Below are positions 10,687 through 22,331 of a stretch of 64,000 nt of DNA, in pieces (within the stretch, counting starts at the first letter, position 1; every line of letters starts with the position of its first letter). The DNA is from Blastocladiella emersonii ATCC 22665. Its lineage: Eukaryota; Blastocladiomycota; Blastocladiomycetes; Blastocladiales; Blastocladiaceae. Location: the NCBI GenBank assembly GCA_025594325.1, contig JANHCV010000012.1:1054001-1118000 (forward strand), read 5' to 3'. The notes under the pieces are model-generated. The model did not search any database and had not been told where the DNA came from. It saw only the letters and a list, made by a program, of their open reading frames with translations. Position numbers and translations under genes: made by a program.

Positions 10687-11217
10687 CGTGGCGAGCGTGG
10701 AGGGGAGGGGCGGGGGAGGGCGGGGATCTTATGGGAGGGGCGAGCAGCACGTTCGTGGACGGTGGCGTTCGTTCGATCGCGCGCGGGCAGACGGATTTCA
10801 GAGCGGGAGTCGAGTCGTTCGCGCCGATGGAGCGGGCGAGTTCATGCGCTATCGGCAGCGAGTTGCATTAACGTTTATGCAAGGGGGCGGCGGGGGAGAG
10901 GGCGGCGGGCGGCCTGCCCTTTTGACGCGCGCGTTAGGCGTCGCGTTCTCGAAACGTGATCCCGGCGGTTTCCGGTGACGGATTCTGATTCACGCTGCGT
11001 CGGTTTCCGGGGACGTGACCGCCCGCGTCTCCCGAAACGCGACGCGTCTCACGCTGATTCGGGTCGCGCGTAATATTCGCTCTCACCACCCGCCGCCGAT
11101 CGGCCCATGTAACTCTTCGAGACTCTTCGCAACTTGCTGCGCTCTGCTCGAGTACGCGGCCCCTGCTCGCTGCCGGTCACGCCCACTCAGACTGACCCGC
11201 CGACCCAACCAGCCGTG
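10687..11217. promoter_or_regulatory. Divergent promoter region
   Basis: These 531 bp lie between the ATGs of the fumarate reductase gene (-) and the S9 peptidase gene (+). The left part is a G-rich tract (about 10695-10740). The right part carries GAAACGTGAT, GGTTTCCGG repeats and GACGCGTCTC at 11041-11050. The same 10-mer occurs at 16127 and 37033. No TATA box is visible. Confidence 0.45.
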
Positions 11218-14200
11218 ATGCCCCCCTCCCCGTCCAAGCCGAAAGGCGGCGGCAGCGGCGGTTCCAGGAAACCCGCCGCGCCGTCGCCGCCGCCAACGTA
11301 CGAGCCGTACGACGACCCCGACGCGATCCCGCTCGGCGACTCGCCGTCCAAGAAGTCGGGCGGCAGTGGCGGCAAGCGCGTCACCATCGCCAAGTCGGCG
11401 CGCCCGAACCCGCGCGCGTCGCCGTCCGTCGGCCGCTCGGGCGCTTCCTCGGGCTCGGAACCCGAGGATGACGACGACGACGAGCCCGAGGATGACGACG
11501 ACGACGAGCCCGAGGAGGAGTGGGCGGCCGACCGCGTCGCGTACGGCGACGAGGACGAGGACGAGGACGACGACGATGCCGACGACGCGCGGCTGACGCG
11601 CACCAACGGCGCCAAAAACGCGGCACGCCCACGCTACGCGGCCATCTCGGACGGCGGCCGGGTGCCGTCGCGCGTGCACTACTACGACGAGCCGACCCCT
11701 TCCTCGTTCGCGCCGTACCGGTGGCTCGCGCGCAAGCTGCCGTGGTGGTGTCCGCCGCGCGCGCTGCTGCTGGTGCTGACGGGCGCGACCATCGTCGCCA
11801 TCGTGCTCTCCCTCACCCTGCGCAAGATCCACAACCGCTACGTCGTCTCGCACTGCGTCCCCGTCGCTCCGCGCAACGCGTCGGCCCCGCCGCGCCGGTT
11901 CCCGGACCTCCCCGAGGGGGTCACCCTGCCGCCCGACCCGTTCGGCGCGGGGCTCGCCACCCAGGCCGCGCTCGACGCGTATATCGCCAAGGAGCACGCG
12001 TACACGGACGGCATGACCGAGACCCTCGCGAGCCTGCGCACCGCGCTTGCTTCCGAGATCTCGGCGCGCTCGCCCGCGGTCCCGCCCGGCGCGCCGCCGC
12101 TGGCGCACTGGCGCCACGCCGACGGCTGGTACTATGCCCTGCGCGATGACCTCGCGGCGTACGTGCGGTCGACGACGCGCGACGGGCTCGCGTCCCCCGA
12201 CGCGTCGGCCACGGGCGTCGGCGGGTACCAGGTCGTGGTGCGACTGCGCACGCTCCTGCGGCTGCGCGAAAAGGACGAGATCCCCGCGATCGGCGTGGTC
12301 GAGGTCAGCCCCGACGGCACCTTCATCGCCGTCTCCGTCGACCGCACCGGCGCCGAGCACTTTGACCTGTACCTGTGGGACGTGGCGCACCAGCGCCGGC
12401 TCGGCACGGGGCTCGCCGTCAAGGACTCGTACTACACGGCGCGGTGGGTGTCCAACACGGTGCTCGTGGCGTCGGTCGTCGACGCCCTGGGCATCCCGCG
12501 CGGCGCCGTCCGCGTCGCCCTCGAGAACCTCACGTCGCTCCCGACCATCACCACCACGCCGCTCTACTGGGAGCCCGCGCCCGAACGCACCCTGCACGTG
12601 TCGGCGACGGCGGACGGGTCGCTGCTCGTCCTGCAGTCCGCCGGCCAGACGTCGCAGCAGGTGCTCGTGGTCCCCGCTGCCGCCGTCGTCGCGGGCGACT
12701 GGGACGGACTCGTCGCGCATGTGGGCGATGCGGAGCCCAACACGTTCACGGATATCGAGCACCACCAGGGGTACCTGTACGTGCGCACCAACGCGGCGTC
12801 GGCGGGCGTCGACCCGGCGACCAGCGACATGGAGGTGGTCCGGATCCCGTACGACGTCACGTACCCGACCAACGTCACCACGGCGATGCTGCAGGCCGCG
12901 CCCGAGCGCACGTGGCCGCGGACGCCCGGGACGACGATTGAGAAGATGGAGGTGTTCGCCCGGTTCCTCGTCCTGTGGGTCCGTGCGGCAGGCGGCCGCC
13001 GCGAGGTACGGTGGCGCTCGCTCGACTGGGGGACATCGTCGGGGGAGTGGCACCGGCTCGCCGACTGGGACGCGCGCCCGTTCTACACGGTGACGCCCGG
13101 GTTCGCCGCCGACATCAACGACCCGAGCTCGCGCGTGTACCGGCGGTTCGACGCCACGGCGCTCAGCTTCACCAACTCGTCGCCCGCGCACCCGCCCGCG
13201 ACCTACGAGCTCGACCTCGTCGCTGGCACCGTGCTCCCCGTCACCCGCACCGAGGTCACGGGGCTCGACGCGGGCGAGTACACGCAGGTCCGCGTCTGGG
13301 CGCACGCGCCGTCGCTTCGCGTTTTTACGGTTCCGCCGCCCGCGGCGTACCTCGCCAACCCGGCCTCGGGCGAGTACATCCCCGTTGACCTCGTCTGGTC
13401 GCGCCGCGCCAACTCCCCCAACACCTTCACCGACCCCGCGTGGCGCCCGCTCCCCGTCCTCGCCACCGCGTACGGCGCGTACGGGAGCATGTCGGACCCG
13501 GGCTACGACGCGGCGCAGACGGCCGCGCTCGACCGCGGGCTCGCCCTCGCCATCGTCCACCCGCGCGGCGACGGGGACCTCGGACCCGCGTGGTACCGCG
13601 CGGGTTCGCGCACCAGCAAGCGCAACACGTTTGCGGACGTGCGCGTGGCGATCGCGGCGCTCCAGGCGGCCCGGATCGCGGAGCCCGGGCGCGTCGCGCT
13701 CCGCGCGCGGTCCGCCGGCGGGCTCGTCGCGGGGGCCGCGGTTGCGGACTCGTTCGCGACGTGCGGGTCTACGACCAAGAAGTGGCCGGGGCTCGCGCTG
13801 ATCGTCGCGCAGGTGCCCTTCGTCGACCTGGTCGCGGACATGGCCGACGTCTCGACCCCGTGGACCGCGTTCGAGTGGGCCGAGTGGGGCGACCCGCGTA
13901 ACCGCACCGAGCTCGCCGCCATGGCCGCGGTCTCGCCGTACGATCTGCTGGGGAGCGGGGACGACCCGTGTTTCGCGACCGTCAACGCCACGGGGATGGC
14001 GGCGGCGCCGATGCCGTGGCCCGCCGTCATGGTCACCACGGGCCGCACCGACGCGCGGGTGCCGTACGCGGAGCCCGTCCGGTGGGTCGCGAAGATGCGG
14101 CACGTCCAGGCGCGCGCGCTCGGTGTCGAGGCGCCGATCGCCGTCGCCGCGGCAGCGGGGGCCGGTTCGGAGGGGGAGCGCAGCGCGGCGCTCAGGAAGC

Positions 14201-14541
14201 GGTACATGGGTCCCGCGCGGCCCACGGCGTGGTCGTCGCCCGCGGGCGTGCGCCTCGCGTCGCGCCCCGCTGGCGATGACGCGGTGCCCGTCGCTGAGGC
14301 CTCGGCGGCGTCGCGCCTGTACCGCCGCTCAGCCGACAACAGCACAACAACCCCGGCCCCAGGCGGCAGCGGCAAGTGCCGCGAGACCGAAGACCTGGTG
14401 CACGACCGGCCCGTCCTCCTGCGCGTGTACGCTGGCGGCCACTTTTCGGGCCAGGACGCGGCGGGCACCGCCGAGTGGATGGCCGTCGCACTCAATGTTT
14501 TAGGGGTGTACGACGCGCCTGTCGAGGAGGCCGAGGAGTAA
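11218..14541 (+). CDS. Membrane-anchored S9 prolyl-oligopeptidase family protein (oligopeptidase B-like)
   Basis: The ATG at 11218 gives 1107 residues in one exon. The N-terminal region is proline/serine-rich and then strongly acidic (DDDDDEPE repeats, about 80-120). One transmembrane helix follows (about 182-203, ALLLVLTGATIVAIVLSL), with basic residues after it and NXS/T sites beyond. The middle should form the S9 beta-propeller. The catalytic triad is visible: Ser832 in RARSAGGLV, Asp945 in TGRTDARV and His1075 in AGGHFSG. RSAGG and the Asp context resemble oligopeptidase B, a trypsin-like peptidase cutting after basic residues. That family is normally soluble and about 700 residues, so the acidic tail, membrane anchor and an insertion between Asp and His are unusual. 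The likely topology is type II with the enzyme outside the cytosol. The gene converges on the UBX gene with a 33-bp gap. Confidence 0.85.
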   Translation: MPPSPSKPKGGGSGGSRKPAAPSPPPTYEPYDDPDAIPLGDSPSKKSGGSGGKRVTIAKSARPNPRASPSVGRSGASSGSEPEDDDDDEPEDDDDDEPEEEWAADRVAYGDEDEDEDDDDADDARLTRTNGAKNAARPRYAAISDGGRVPSRVHYYDEPTPSSFAPYRWLARKLPWWCPPRALLLVLTGATIVAIVLSLTLRKIHNRYVVSHCVPVAPRNASAPPRRFPDLPEGVTLPPDPFGAGLATQAALDAYIAKEHAYTDGMTETLASLRTALASEISARSPAVPPGAPPLAHWRHADGWYYALRDDLAAYVRSTTRDGLASPDASATGVGGYQVVVRLRTLLRLREKDEIPAIGVVEVSPDGTFIAVSVDRTGAEHFDLYLWDVAHQRRLGTGLAVKDSYYTARWVSNTVLVASVVDALGIPRGAVRVALENLTSLPTITTTPLYWEPAPERTLHVSATADGSLLVLQSAGQTSQQVLVVPAAAVVAGDWDGLVAHVGDAEPNTFTDIEHHQGYLYVRTNAASAGVDPATSDMEVVRIPYDVTYPTNVTTAMLQAAPERTWPRTPGTTIEKMEVFARFLVLWVRAAGGRREVRWRSLDWGTSSGEWHRLADWDARPFYTVTPGFAADINDPSSRVYRRFDATALSFTNSSPAHPPATYELDLVAGTVLPVTRTEVTGLDAGEYTQVRVWAHAPSLRVFTVPPPAAYLANPASGEYIPVDLVWSRRANSPNTFTDPAWRPLPVLATAYGAYGSMSDPGYDAAQTAALDRGLALAIVHPRGDGDLGPAWYRAGSRTSKRNTFADVRVAIAALQAARIAEPGRVALRARSAGGLVAGAAVADSFATCGSTTKKWPGLALIVAQVPFVDLVADMADVSTPWTAFEWAEWGDPRNRTELAAMAAVSPYDLLGSGDDPCFATVNATGMAAAPMPWPAVMVTTGRTDARVPYAEPVRWVAKMRHVQARALGVEAPIAVAAAAGAGSEGERSAALRKRYMGPARPTAWSSPAGVRLASRPAGDDAVPVAEASAASRLYRRSADNSTTTPAPGGSGKCRETEDLVHDRPVLLRVYAGGHFSGQDAAGTAEWMAVALNVLGVYDAPVEEAEE

Positions 14542-14574
14542 TGAACGGGTTGAATATATGAATGGATCGGTCGA

Positions 14575-16025
14575 TCAGTCCCAGTACAGCGTCCCGCCTC
14601 GTACTTCGAGGTCCGCGAACCCCGCTTCCTCGTCATCGAGCGCGCGCGTCCGGATCCCGTCGCGCACGCGGAACCGCGGGCCACCACCTCCTTGGGTGTC
14701 GCTCGCGGCGCGGCCCGGCCGGACCGATCCCCGCGAAGCGCCAGCTTGCGGCGTCGGCAGGTACCCGTGCGCGGCGAGATACCGCGCCAGCGCCGCGGGC
14801 GTGTCGCGCGCGTCGCACCGGACCACGGCCGCGCCGCCGTCGCGCGTGCGCACGTGGAACGTCACGGCGTCGCACGTCGTCGCGGGGGCCAGGTCGAGGT
14901 GCGGCAGCGAGGCGTACGCGGAGGCGGTGATGGTCGAGGCGGGAGCGGGTGGAGGTGCGGGTGGGGCGCAGGCGCCGAGCGGGAGGGTCGAGCGGTCGAT
15001 GACCCTGAGCGGGACTACACACCAGCGCGGATCAGCGAAGTCGGCGGGCGAGGTGAGCGAGCGACGACGTACCGCCCGCGGGGTACCTGGCCTTGAGCGC
15101 CTCGGGCGCGTACCCGTCGTTGAGATCGCGCAGCAGCTGCATCGCGTCGGGCGAGCCGAACGGGAGGTCAGTGCCCGCGAGCGATAGGCCGGTGCGGTAC
15201 ACGACGAGGTCGACGGGGTCGGGGCGCTACACCCACGGGCTGTCAGTAACACCCTCTCAGAGCGACGGATTGGGGCGTATGCACCTGTAACCGGTGCGCC
15301 CCATCGCGCCCCGCGACCACCGCGCTGTCCTGGTCGGGCGCGTACGAGTTGAGCGTCGCGACCTGCGCGCGGAGCAGGGCGACGTCCGGGACGAGCGATG
15401 CGGGCCAGCTGTTAGTCGGCGGTGGGGTTGAGGTGGCCGAGTGCAGCGCCGCCAGCGCGTCCTCGAGCTCGGCGATCCGCGCCGCCATGCTCGCGACGAG
15501 CGACGTCGGCGAGTTGACGCCTACGTTCATGGGAGCGGTGAGATCGTGGCGCAATAACAACACGATCAAAGTACCGTCGAGAAGTCCCGAATCCGACTCG
15601 CGGCTCGGCGCGAGCGCGCGCAGACTCTCAGCAGACGACGCCGGTCTGGAGTCGATCGCCGCCGCGCTGCTCGCGCGCGTCAACGGCCGCTTCCCCCCGA
15701 CCCCACGCGACGGCGGCCGCGGGTCAGTTGGCGGGATAGGGAGCGCGTGGATGGGTTCGAGCCGGACGAGTGCGGGCGGGAGCGTGGGAAAGTACGACGG
15801 CGCCCTTCTCGCTTGCGGCGGACCCGGCGGTGCGGGCGCGGGTCGCAGTGAGCGGCGGTGCAGAAGCATCACATCCTGCGCTCCCGGCAACGGTGGTGGC
15901 GGAGATGTGATCCGCGGGGCGTCGGACAAAACGGGCGAGCCGAGGTCCGCCACGGTGCGCGGAATCAGCGGGATCGGCAGCGCGGCGGCGCGCGGGGTGC
16001 GCTTCGCATGCAGCGCGGATGACAT
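14575..16025 (-). CDS. SEP/UBX domain protein, UBXN11-like
   Basis: Three exons (16025-15285, 15226-15073, 15014-14575) are joined by two 58-nt introns in matching phases. The first donor, GTGCAT, is weak. The second intron is GTACGT...GTGTAG. The product is 444 residues. Exon 1 gives a proline-rich, disordered region and a coiled coil (about 180-225, RIAELEDALAALHSA). Exon 2 encodes a SEP domain (VVYRTGLSLAGTD, PFGSPDAMQLLRDLNDGYAP, about 253-295). Exon 3 ends in a ubiquitin-like UBX-type segment (VTFHVRTRDGG...ALARYLAAHGYLP, about 349-385). Coiled coil, SEP and UBX in that order is the layout of UBXN11 (socius). SEP and UBX domains bind the AAA ATPase p97/Cdc48, so an adaptor role is inferred. 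The SEP call depends on the splice model, because that frame is otherwise short. Confidence 0.75.
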
Positions 16026-16247
16026 TGAGGTTACGTCTAAGTCTATGGTGAAGGGGAGAGGAGGTGAGGCGCGTCGCGGGGCAAAGTGAGCTGTCTCGAG
16101 GCGGGTGCGAGACGCGTTTCAAGCGCGACGCGTCTCCGCTGCGCGAAACGTGACCGCCGACGCGTGCCGATCCCACACGTCTCTCCTCTCCGCTTCCCCT
16201 CCCTCTCTTCTCCCCTCACCTCAACGTCAATGTAACCCCAAACAGCC
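16026..16247. promoter_or_regulatory. Divergent promoter with three ACGCGT boxes
   Basis: These 222 bp separate the UBX gene (-) from the HEAT-like gene (+). ACGCGT occurs at 16112, 16128 and 16160, with GAAACGTGAC between the second and third. In ascomycetes ACGCGT is the MluI cell-cycle box bound by MBF. Whether that holds here is inference. A pyrimidine-rich tract (16181-16220) precedes the HEAT gene start. Confidence 0.5.
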
Positions 16248-19200
16248 ATGCCAACCGCAACACAACGAGCCACTGGCGCCGACCGGCGCGGGAACAGCCT
16301 GCCGGTCCCCGCGGCTGCCGCCAACTCCACGGCGGCGCGGTCCGCGACCAACCTCGCCGCGTCGGGCAGCCTGCCGCACCACGCCGCCGCGGGCTTCGTC
16401 CTGCCAGAGTCGCAAAAGGCGCAGCTCGCGCTCTGGCTCGACGCCGCGCACGTCACGGGCCGCGCCATGGTCCAGCGCGGCGGCGGGACCCCCGCGACGC
16501 CCACCGCCGCCGCTGCTGCTGCCGGTAGCGGGGTCTCGAAGCCGGGTACCGCGCTCCCCGACGGGAGCGGCGGGACCGCCAAGATCCGCGTCCAGTTCAA
16601 CCTGCCGGGCGCCACTGATGAAGAGGACGGCGGCGCGAGTCTCGCGGCGTCGGGCACCTGGGCGTCGGGTGGCGGTGCGAGCGACTCGGACAGCGCCGTC
16701 AACTGGGACGCGGCGTACCTTTCGTCGCCCGACAGCCCCGACACGGCGCTCGAGGCCGGGATCGTGCACGCGGCCGTGCACCTCGTCGCGCGCATGACGC
16801 CGAGCGCCGAGCCCAGCGTCCGCACCCAGTGCGTCAGCCTGCTGCTGCGCCTCGCCGAGCTGCTCGCCGCCGCGCCGATCGCGGACGCGGATCTCGAGCC
16901 GCTCAAGGCCAAACTCGTCATGGAGGTCCAGTCGCCCGACCCGCGCGCCGCCGTCGACCTGTTGCTCGGCGCGATTGGGAAACACTGGGCCCTGCTCGCC
17001 GTCGCCATGGTCTCCGGGCTCGCCACCTTCCTCACCCACCGCGAGTCCGCCGTCCGCGCCGTCTGCGCTACCGCCCTCGCGCAGCTCCTCACGCTGCACC
17101 AGATGCGGTTCGAGGACGCCGACCGGATCGCGGTCGTCTGGGACCTCTACTTTGCCCTTACCGCGTCGTCGGCCGCGGCGGCGTCCGCGTTCACGGCGCG
17201 CGATGGGGGTGGTGGCGCCGGCGGGAGCGGCGGGCCCGCGGGTATCGCGTTCACGGACCGCAGCGACCGCCACGTCCTCATCTCGGCGCTCGGCGCGCTC
17301 GCGCCGCTGTACGAGGGTAACTCCGAGCTCGTTGCGCGGATCGTGGATGGGCTCTTGCGGCTTGATATCAAGGTACGTTCCCCGCTCGCCTCGCGCTCCA
17401 CACAGCCAACTCACGAACCCGACCGACCCGTAGACCAAGCTCGAGCGGCAAAAGATCCAGGACACGCTGCTCCTCCTGAAGGACAAGCTCGACATGGGCG
17501 CGGCGCTCGTCGAGCAGGTGCGGCCCGAGGACGACGACGGGCTCGACCTCGTGTGGTGGGGCGCGCAGTCGCTCGCTCCCGCCGCCCCGTTCCCCGCGCT
17601 CCTCGACGTGTACCTGACGTCCCCTCAATTCGCCGTCCGGTTCGGGTGCGCGCTGCTCCTCGACTCGTACTGCCACAGCCACCCGGACCGGCTCATCGCG
17701 TACGCGGCGGCCCTGACGCTCGGGTACTATGACCGGTGCGTCACGGTCGCGCTCGTGTACCGGTCCCTGTTCGCGTCGCTGGGCACCTCGCCCAAAGCGC
17801 TCGCCGAGGCGCCCGCGGCCATCTGCCCCGTCGACCTCATGGAGCGCGTGGCGACGTCGCTCGACTACCTGCCGCTGCACGACCGCAAACCGGTCCTCGC
17901 GTTCCTCGACCTGTGGGCGCCGCGCATGCCGTTCAACCAGCTCGTCTACCAGTCGCTGCTGTCGTGCCTGCAGACGCCGCTTCGGTCGGCCGCGCTCGGC
18001 ACGCTCGCCAAGATGGCCGCCGCCATCACGGGCTCGAGCCCGCACCAGATCCAGCTCCTGTGGCGGCACATTGGCCGGCTGCCGTCGTCGGCGCTCGGCG
18101 CGCCACATACCGTGTTCCCGTCCCTCGCCCCGCACTTTCGCCAGTTCCCCGACTTCTACGCCACGCTGTTCGATCGGATTCTGCACGGCACGCCCAGCGC
18201 GCGCATCGCCATTTACGCGTTTCTCGGGGATATGGCGGGCCCCGCGGGGTCCGCCGCCGACAAGGCGCAGGCCGTCGGGCTCCTGGCGCTCGCGCTCGGC
18301 GACATGGACCGGGCCGCCATGACGCGCGCCGTCGATGCGCTGCAGACGCACCGTCCCGCGCTCGGCGCGATCCTCGGCCGGCTCAAGGACGCACACTCCG
18401 CGCGCGATCGCGACGCGTTCAGCCGCCTCGTCGCGGTCTGGGACGAGCTGGCCACCAGCGTGGCCGACGCGGCGCTCGTCGGCGACTGGGCGTTCCGCGA
18501 CGCCGCCATGGACGCGGTCTGGGAGTACTACCTCGCGGGACAGCCCGACCACGCCGCGGCGCCGTCGCCCGACGAGTACGAGTTTGCGCGCGCGCTCGAG
18601 TTCCACTGCCCGTGCTGGCTCGGGCTGCTCCTGCACCGGCTCGCGGTCGCGCCGCCGCCGATCCCAAGGTCCGATAAGCGCGGGACGGTCCCGACGCTCC
18701 TCACGCTGCGCCGCCGGTTCCACGCCGGGTACATGCTGACGATGGTCCCGCTCGCCGGGTTCCCGGACGCGGCGGTGCGGCGCGGCGCGTGCGCCGCGCT
18801 CGTCGCGTGCTGCTTCTCCGGGGTGCTCGTCGTCAACGCGACCGCGAAAGCGCTCATCGAGTACATGACGGGCGTGCTGGCCAACCACAAGACGTGGTCG
18901 TACGTGTGCAGCGCGCTCGACATGGCCGGGATGCTGCTGCGGACCAAGGTCCCGCACGTCGCGCAGTTTCTCGTGCACCACTTCCTCGGGACCGCGCTCG
19001 ACTGGGCCGTCAACAACCCGCACGTCACGGTGCGGAAAGCCGCGCTCGACCTCGTCGCCGTGTGCTGCGCCGTGTTCCCGCAGGGCACCAACACCAAGCT
19101 CGCCGAGGTGCGCGACGCGGTGCGCCAGTGCTGCATGGACCGCGACGCCGAGATCGCGCTCGCCGGCGCCAAGGTGTGGTCTTGCATCTTCCGCATCCTG

Positions 19201-21813
19201 TCCGAGTCGAACGCGCCCGATTTCGTCGCGTACGTCAAGGCCGAGTTCGCCACGCTCCAGGCGCGCAACCCCGCGCACATCGCGGCCGACCCGCTCCTCC
19301 AGCACCTCAGCCACGAGGAGCGCAAGCGGCTCGTCGCGCTGCACCTCGAGGCCGTCGGCATGGTCCGCCACCCGCCGCTCGCGCCGTCCATTGTCCAGCT
19401 GTGCATGAGCATGCTCGCCAACCCGAGCACCGCGTACCGCCAGCGCGCCCTCCTCTCGATCCTGTCGCAGTACGGCGTCCTCAAGGAGGTCGACCGCCAC
19501 GTCGCCGGGTGGGCGTGTCTCCCGCTCGCCGCTGACCGCGCGCCGTCCGTGTGTCTGATCATGGACGCCTTCTTCCGCGGCAACTACGCGGCGCCCGGCG
19601 GCGCCGGCGTCACGCGGTGGTTCGGCGACGTCCAGGGCGGCGTGATGCCGCACCCCGACGACGCGACGGCGCTCGCCATGGCGACGCTCGACGAGGTGCT
19701 CGAGGACCGCAACGTCATGTCGATCGCGCAGCAGAACCGGATCACGGCGACCGGGATCAGCAACGACAGCGAGACGGCGTCGTTCCTCGAGTCCATCATG
19801 GCGAACGTCAACACGTCCGCGGCGCGCGTCGCGCACGCCGACCGGCTCATGCAGCTCGCGGAGCGCGTCCCCGTGCTCGCGGGCTGGGTGCCTGACTCGG
19901 CCGTCGCGCAGGTCATGTACCACCTCGAGCGCGAGACCGAGAACCCGCACCTCGTCGACGGCGCGCTCGTCGTGCTCGCCGAGTTCTGCTGCATGCACGA
20001 ATCGACGCTCGCCCACGTCGCCAGTTTGCTGCTGCGCCACGTCATGGACATGCGCGGCGTCGCCATGGACGCCATGTTCCGGATCGCCGAGCACTCGTCG
20101 GGCGCGTTCCGCCACGTCCTGCATCTCCTGCTGGGGACAATGGCGGCGTCGGCCGACCTCGACCCGGGCATCCTCATGTGCCTGCGCCGCCTCGAGACGT
20201 TCCTGTTCGAGGTGACCCCCGAGAAGGTCCACGGGCTGCTGACGATGCTGATCCCGGCCATCACGGCGCCGCGGCACCCGCTCGACACGCGGGTCCTGGT
20301 CGCCGAGCTCGTGGCCGACCTGCTGACGGAGCCCGCGCACGCGCACGACCCGGACCGCGCGCCCATGATCACGGCCTTCTTCGATGCCATGTACACGCTG
20401 CTCTCGAAAGAAGACGCCATGGCCAGCGTGTACGCGATCCTGCGCCGTGTCACGGCGCTGTTCCGGCCGCCGGCCTTCGCCCACCCGCTGTTCACGCACG
20501 TCCAGGAAAAGTGCCTCGCGCTGATCCAGGACGGCAACGAGGCCGCGCGGCTCGAGGCCGTCGACATGATCTCGTGCGCGTTCCTACCCGAAGACGACCT
20601 CGCTGTCTGCACGCTGCTGCTCCTCGCTGACGAGTCGCCGGCCGTCGTCGCCAAGACTTTGAGCGTGTTGCAACCCGACCCGCCCGGGCTTGCCGAGCAG
20701 ATGCGCGTGCAGCGCCCGGACCTCATCTCGCGCGTCGTCCAGCTCGTCTTCGACCCGCTGCAGGCGGGCAGCGGGGGTGGGCGCCGTCGCGAGCGGATCG
20801 TGCATGGGTTTGCGATCCTGGGCAAGCTGTTCCGCGCGGCCGACGGCGACGCGGCCGAGCCGTTCCAGGCGCTCCTCGTCCAGTACCTCGAGGTGTGCGC
20901 GGCCAACGCCACGCGTCTCCGCGCGCTCCTGTTCCAGGAAATCGCCAAATCCGCGCTCGCTCTCGACGAGTACTCGAGCATCCCGCTCGCCCAGGCCGTT
21001 GAGCTCGGGTACGTCAACACGCCCGCACCGGCTGCACCCACCGCGCCGACGGAAACGAACCTCGCCCCGCCCACCGAGTCCGCGGACTCGACAGCGCAAC
21101 AGCCGACGGGTCCGCCGCCGCCGCCCGCCATGACCATCGTCAACGCGGTCAACGAGAGCCGGCTCGAGCCCATGGAGGCGAAAAGGCTCGCGCTGACGGG
21201 CGGGCTCGCGGACCGCCAGGCCGAGCTCAACTACTGGGTGCAGGCGCAGATCCAGCTGCTGGCCATGCTCGGCGCCGCGAAACGGCCCGTCGACGCCGCC
21301 GCCGTCCTGCTCCCGCACCTCCACGACGAGCACCGCGGGGTCCGCGCCGCCGCCGTCGCCGCGCTCCTCCGCATCGAGCTCGACGACGAGACCGCCGCCG
21401 CGCTGCTCGCGGATACGCTCGAGTCCCTGCAGCGCGACGAGAGCGCCGGCGTCAGCCAGACGCCGAGTGTTGGCGCTGAATCCGGTGGGCGCCTGTTCCA
21501 CCGCAAGCTCGACCTCATGCGGCTCGCGGTCGGGCTCCAGTGCAAGCTCGGCGACGGCGGCGGCGAGTCCCGCGGCGCGGTCCTCGCGCTCCTCATCCGC
21601 GCGTGGCGCGACCCGATCCGCGCGGTCCGGGTCGCCGCGATCGCGCTCGTCCGCCACCTCGGAGTGCGCGGGGACGCGGACCCGTCGACGCTCGTCGAGG
21701 CGATGGGCGCGCTCGTGTCCCGCGACGATTACCCCGAGCGCGCGCCACTCAATGCACTCCTCACGTGGGTCGTGTTGCGCGCGGGAGGCGGGGCGGCGAG
21801 TGGCAAGGAGTGA
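16248..21813 (+). CDS. Very large HEAT/ARM-like repeat protein, identity unknown
   Basis: Exon 1 (16248-17372, 375 codons) and exon 2 (17434-21813) are separated by a 61-nt phase-0 intron (GTACGT...CCGTAG), giving 1834 residues. The N-terminus is low-complexity. After about residue 170 the protein is an almost unbroken series of paired amphipathic helices, for example RTQCVSLLLRLAELLAAAP, VRRGACAALVACCFSGVL, VRKAALDLVAVCCAVFP and VRAAAVAALLRIEL, which is typical of alpha-solenoids. No catalytic motif or membrane segment is visible. A Pro/Thr-rich linker (about 1575-1610) precedes the last helices. Length and organisation are reminiscent of focadhesin-type proteins, but I saw no diagnostic motif, so that is only a suggestion. 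Open frames of 1043 and 548 residues on the opposite strand are composition shadows. Confidence 0.85.
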
Positions 21814-22307
21814 TCTGGAGGTGACTGGGACGGAATGTATGACCTTGTTTTGAACGAAAGCGGGGACGAGCGACGGGGCCGGTTGGCGCGGTGCGGGTGA
21901 GGCACTCGACGAGTGAATCTGCGAGACGTGAGCCACGGCGCTTGTTCGCGGGCCGGACAAGGCCGCGAGAGGAGACGCGTTGCGAAATCACGTGTTTCGT
22001 GCGAGACATTGACCCGTCTCCGCTCTGGAGATCGCTTTTGGATGCGATCCCATGCACTGAGACTCGAATGCAATCAGTAACTCCATGAATATCACAGCAG
22101 CTGACCTCGAGATCCCCGTGTCGGAGCTTCCGCTGCACTACGGCCTGCTCGCCGTGGGCTGCGCCATCTGCCTGCTCGCCATGGCCGTCAGCACGGCGGA
22201 AATCTTTGGCCAGGTCCGAAGGCGATACGTCTCTGTACTGGACGGGCGGCCGCCCGAGTTCGACCACGTCCCGTTCGTCATGCTCTTCTGCTCGTGCGCT
22301 GTCGCGG

Positions 22308-22326
22308 CATCGCAAAACCTGCAGCA
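22308..22326 (+). repeat. Left terminal inverted repeat of the 5.85-kb element
   Basis: CATCGCAAAACCTGCAGCA, a perfect inverted match to 28142-28160. Confidence 0.85.
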
Positions 22327-22331
22327 CCGCT

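Noticed and set aside
17368-20499. 1043-codon open frame on the minus strand
   Set aside because: It lies antisense to the HEAT-like gene and consists of Arg/Glu/Gly/Val-rich, low-information sequence, as expected from GC-rich third-position shadows. The same applies to the 1006-codon frame at 11083-14103 and the 626-codon frame at 9079-10959.
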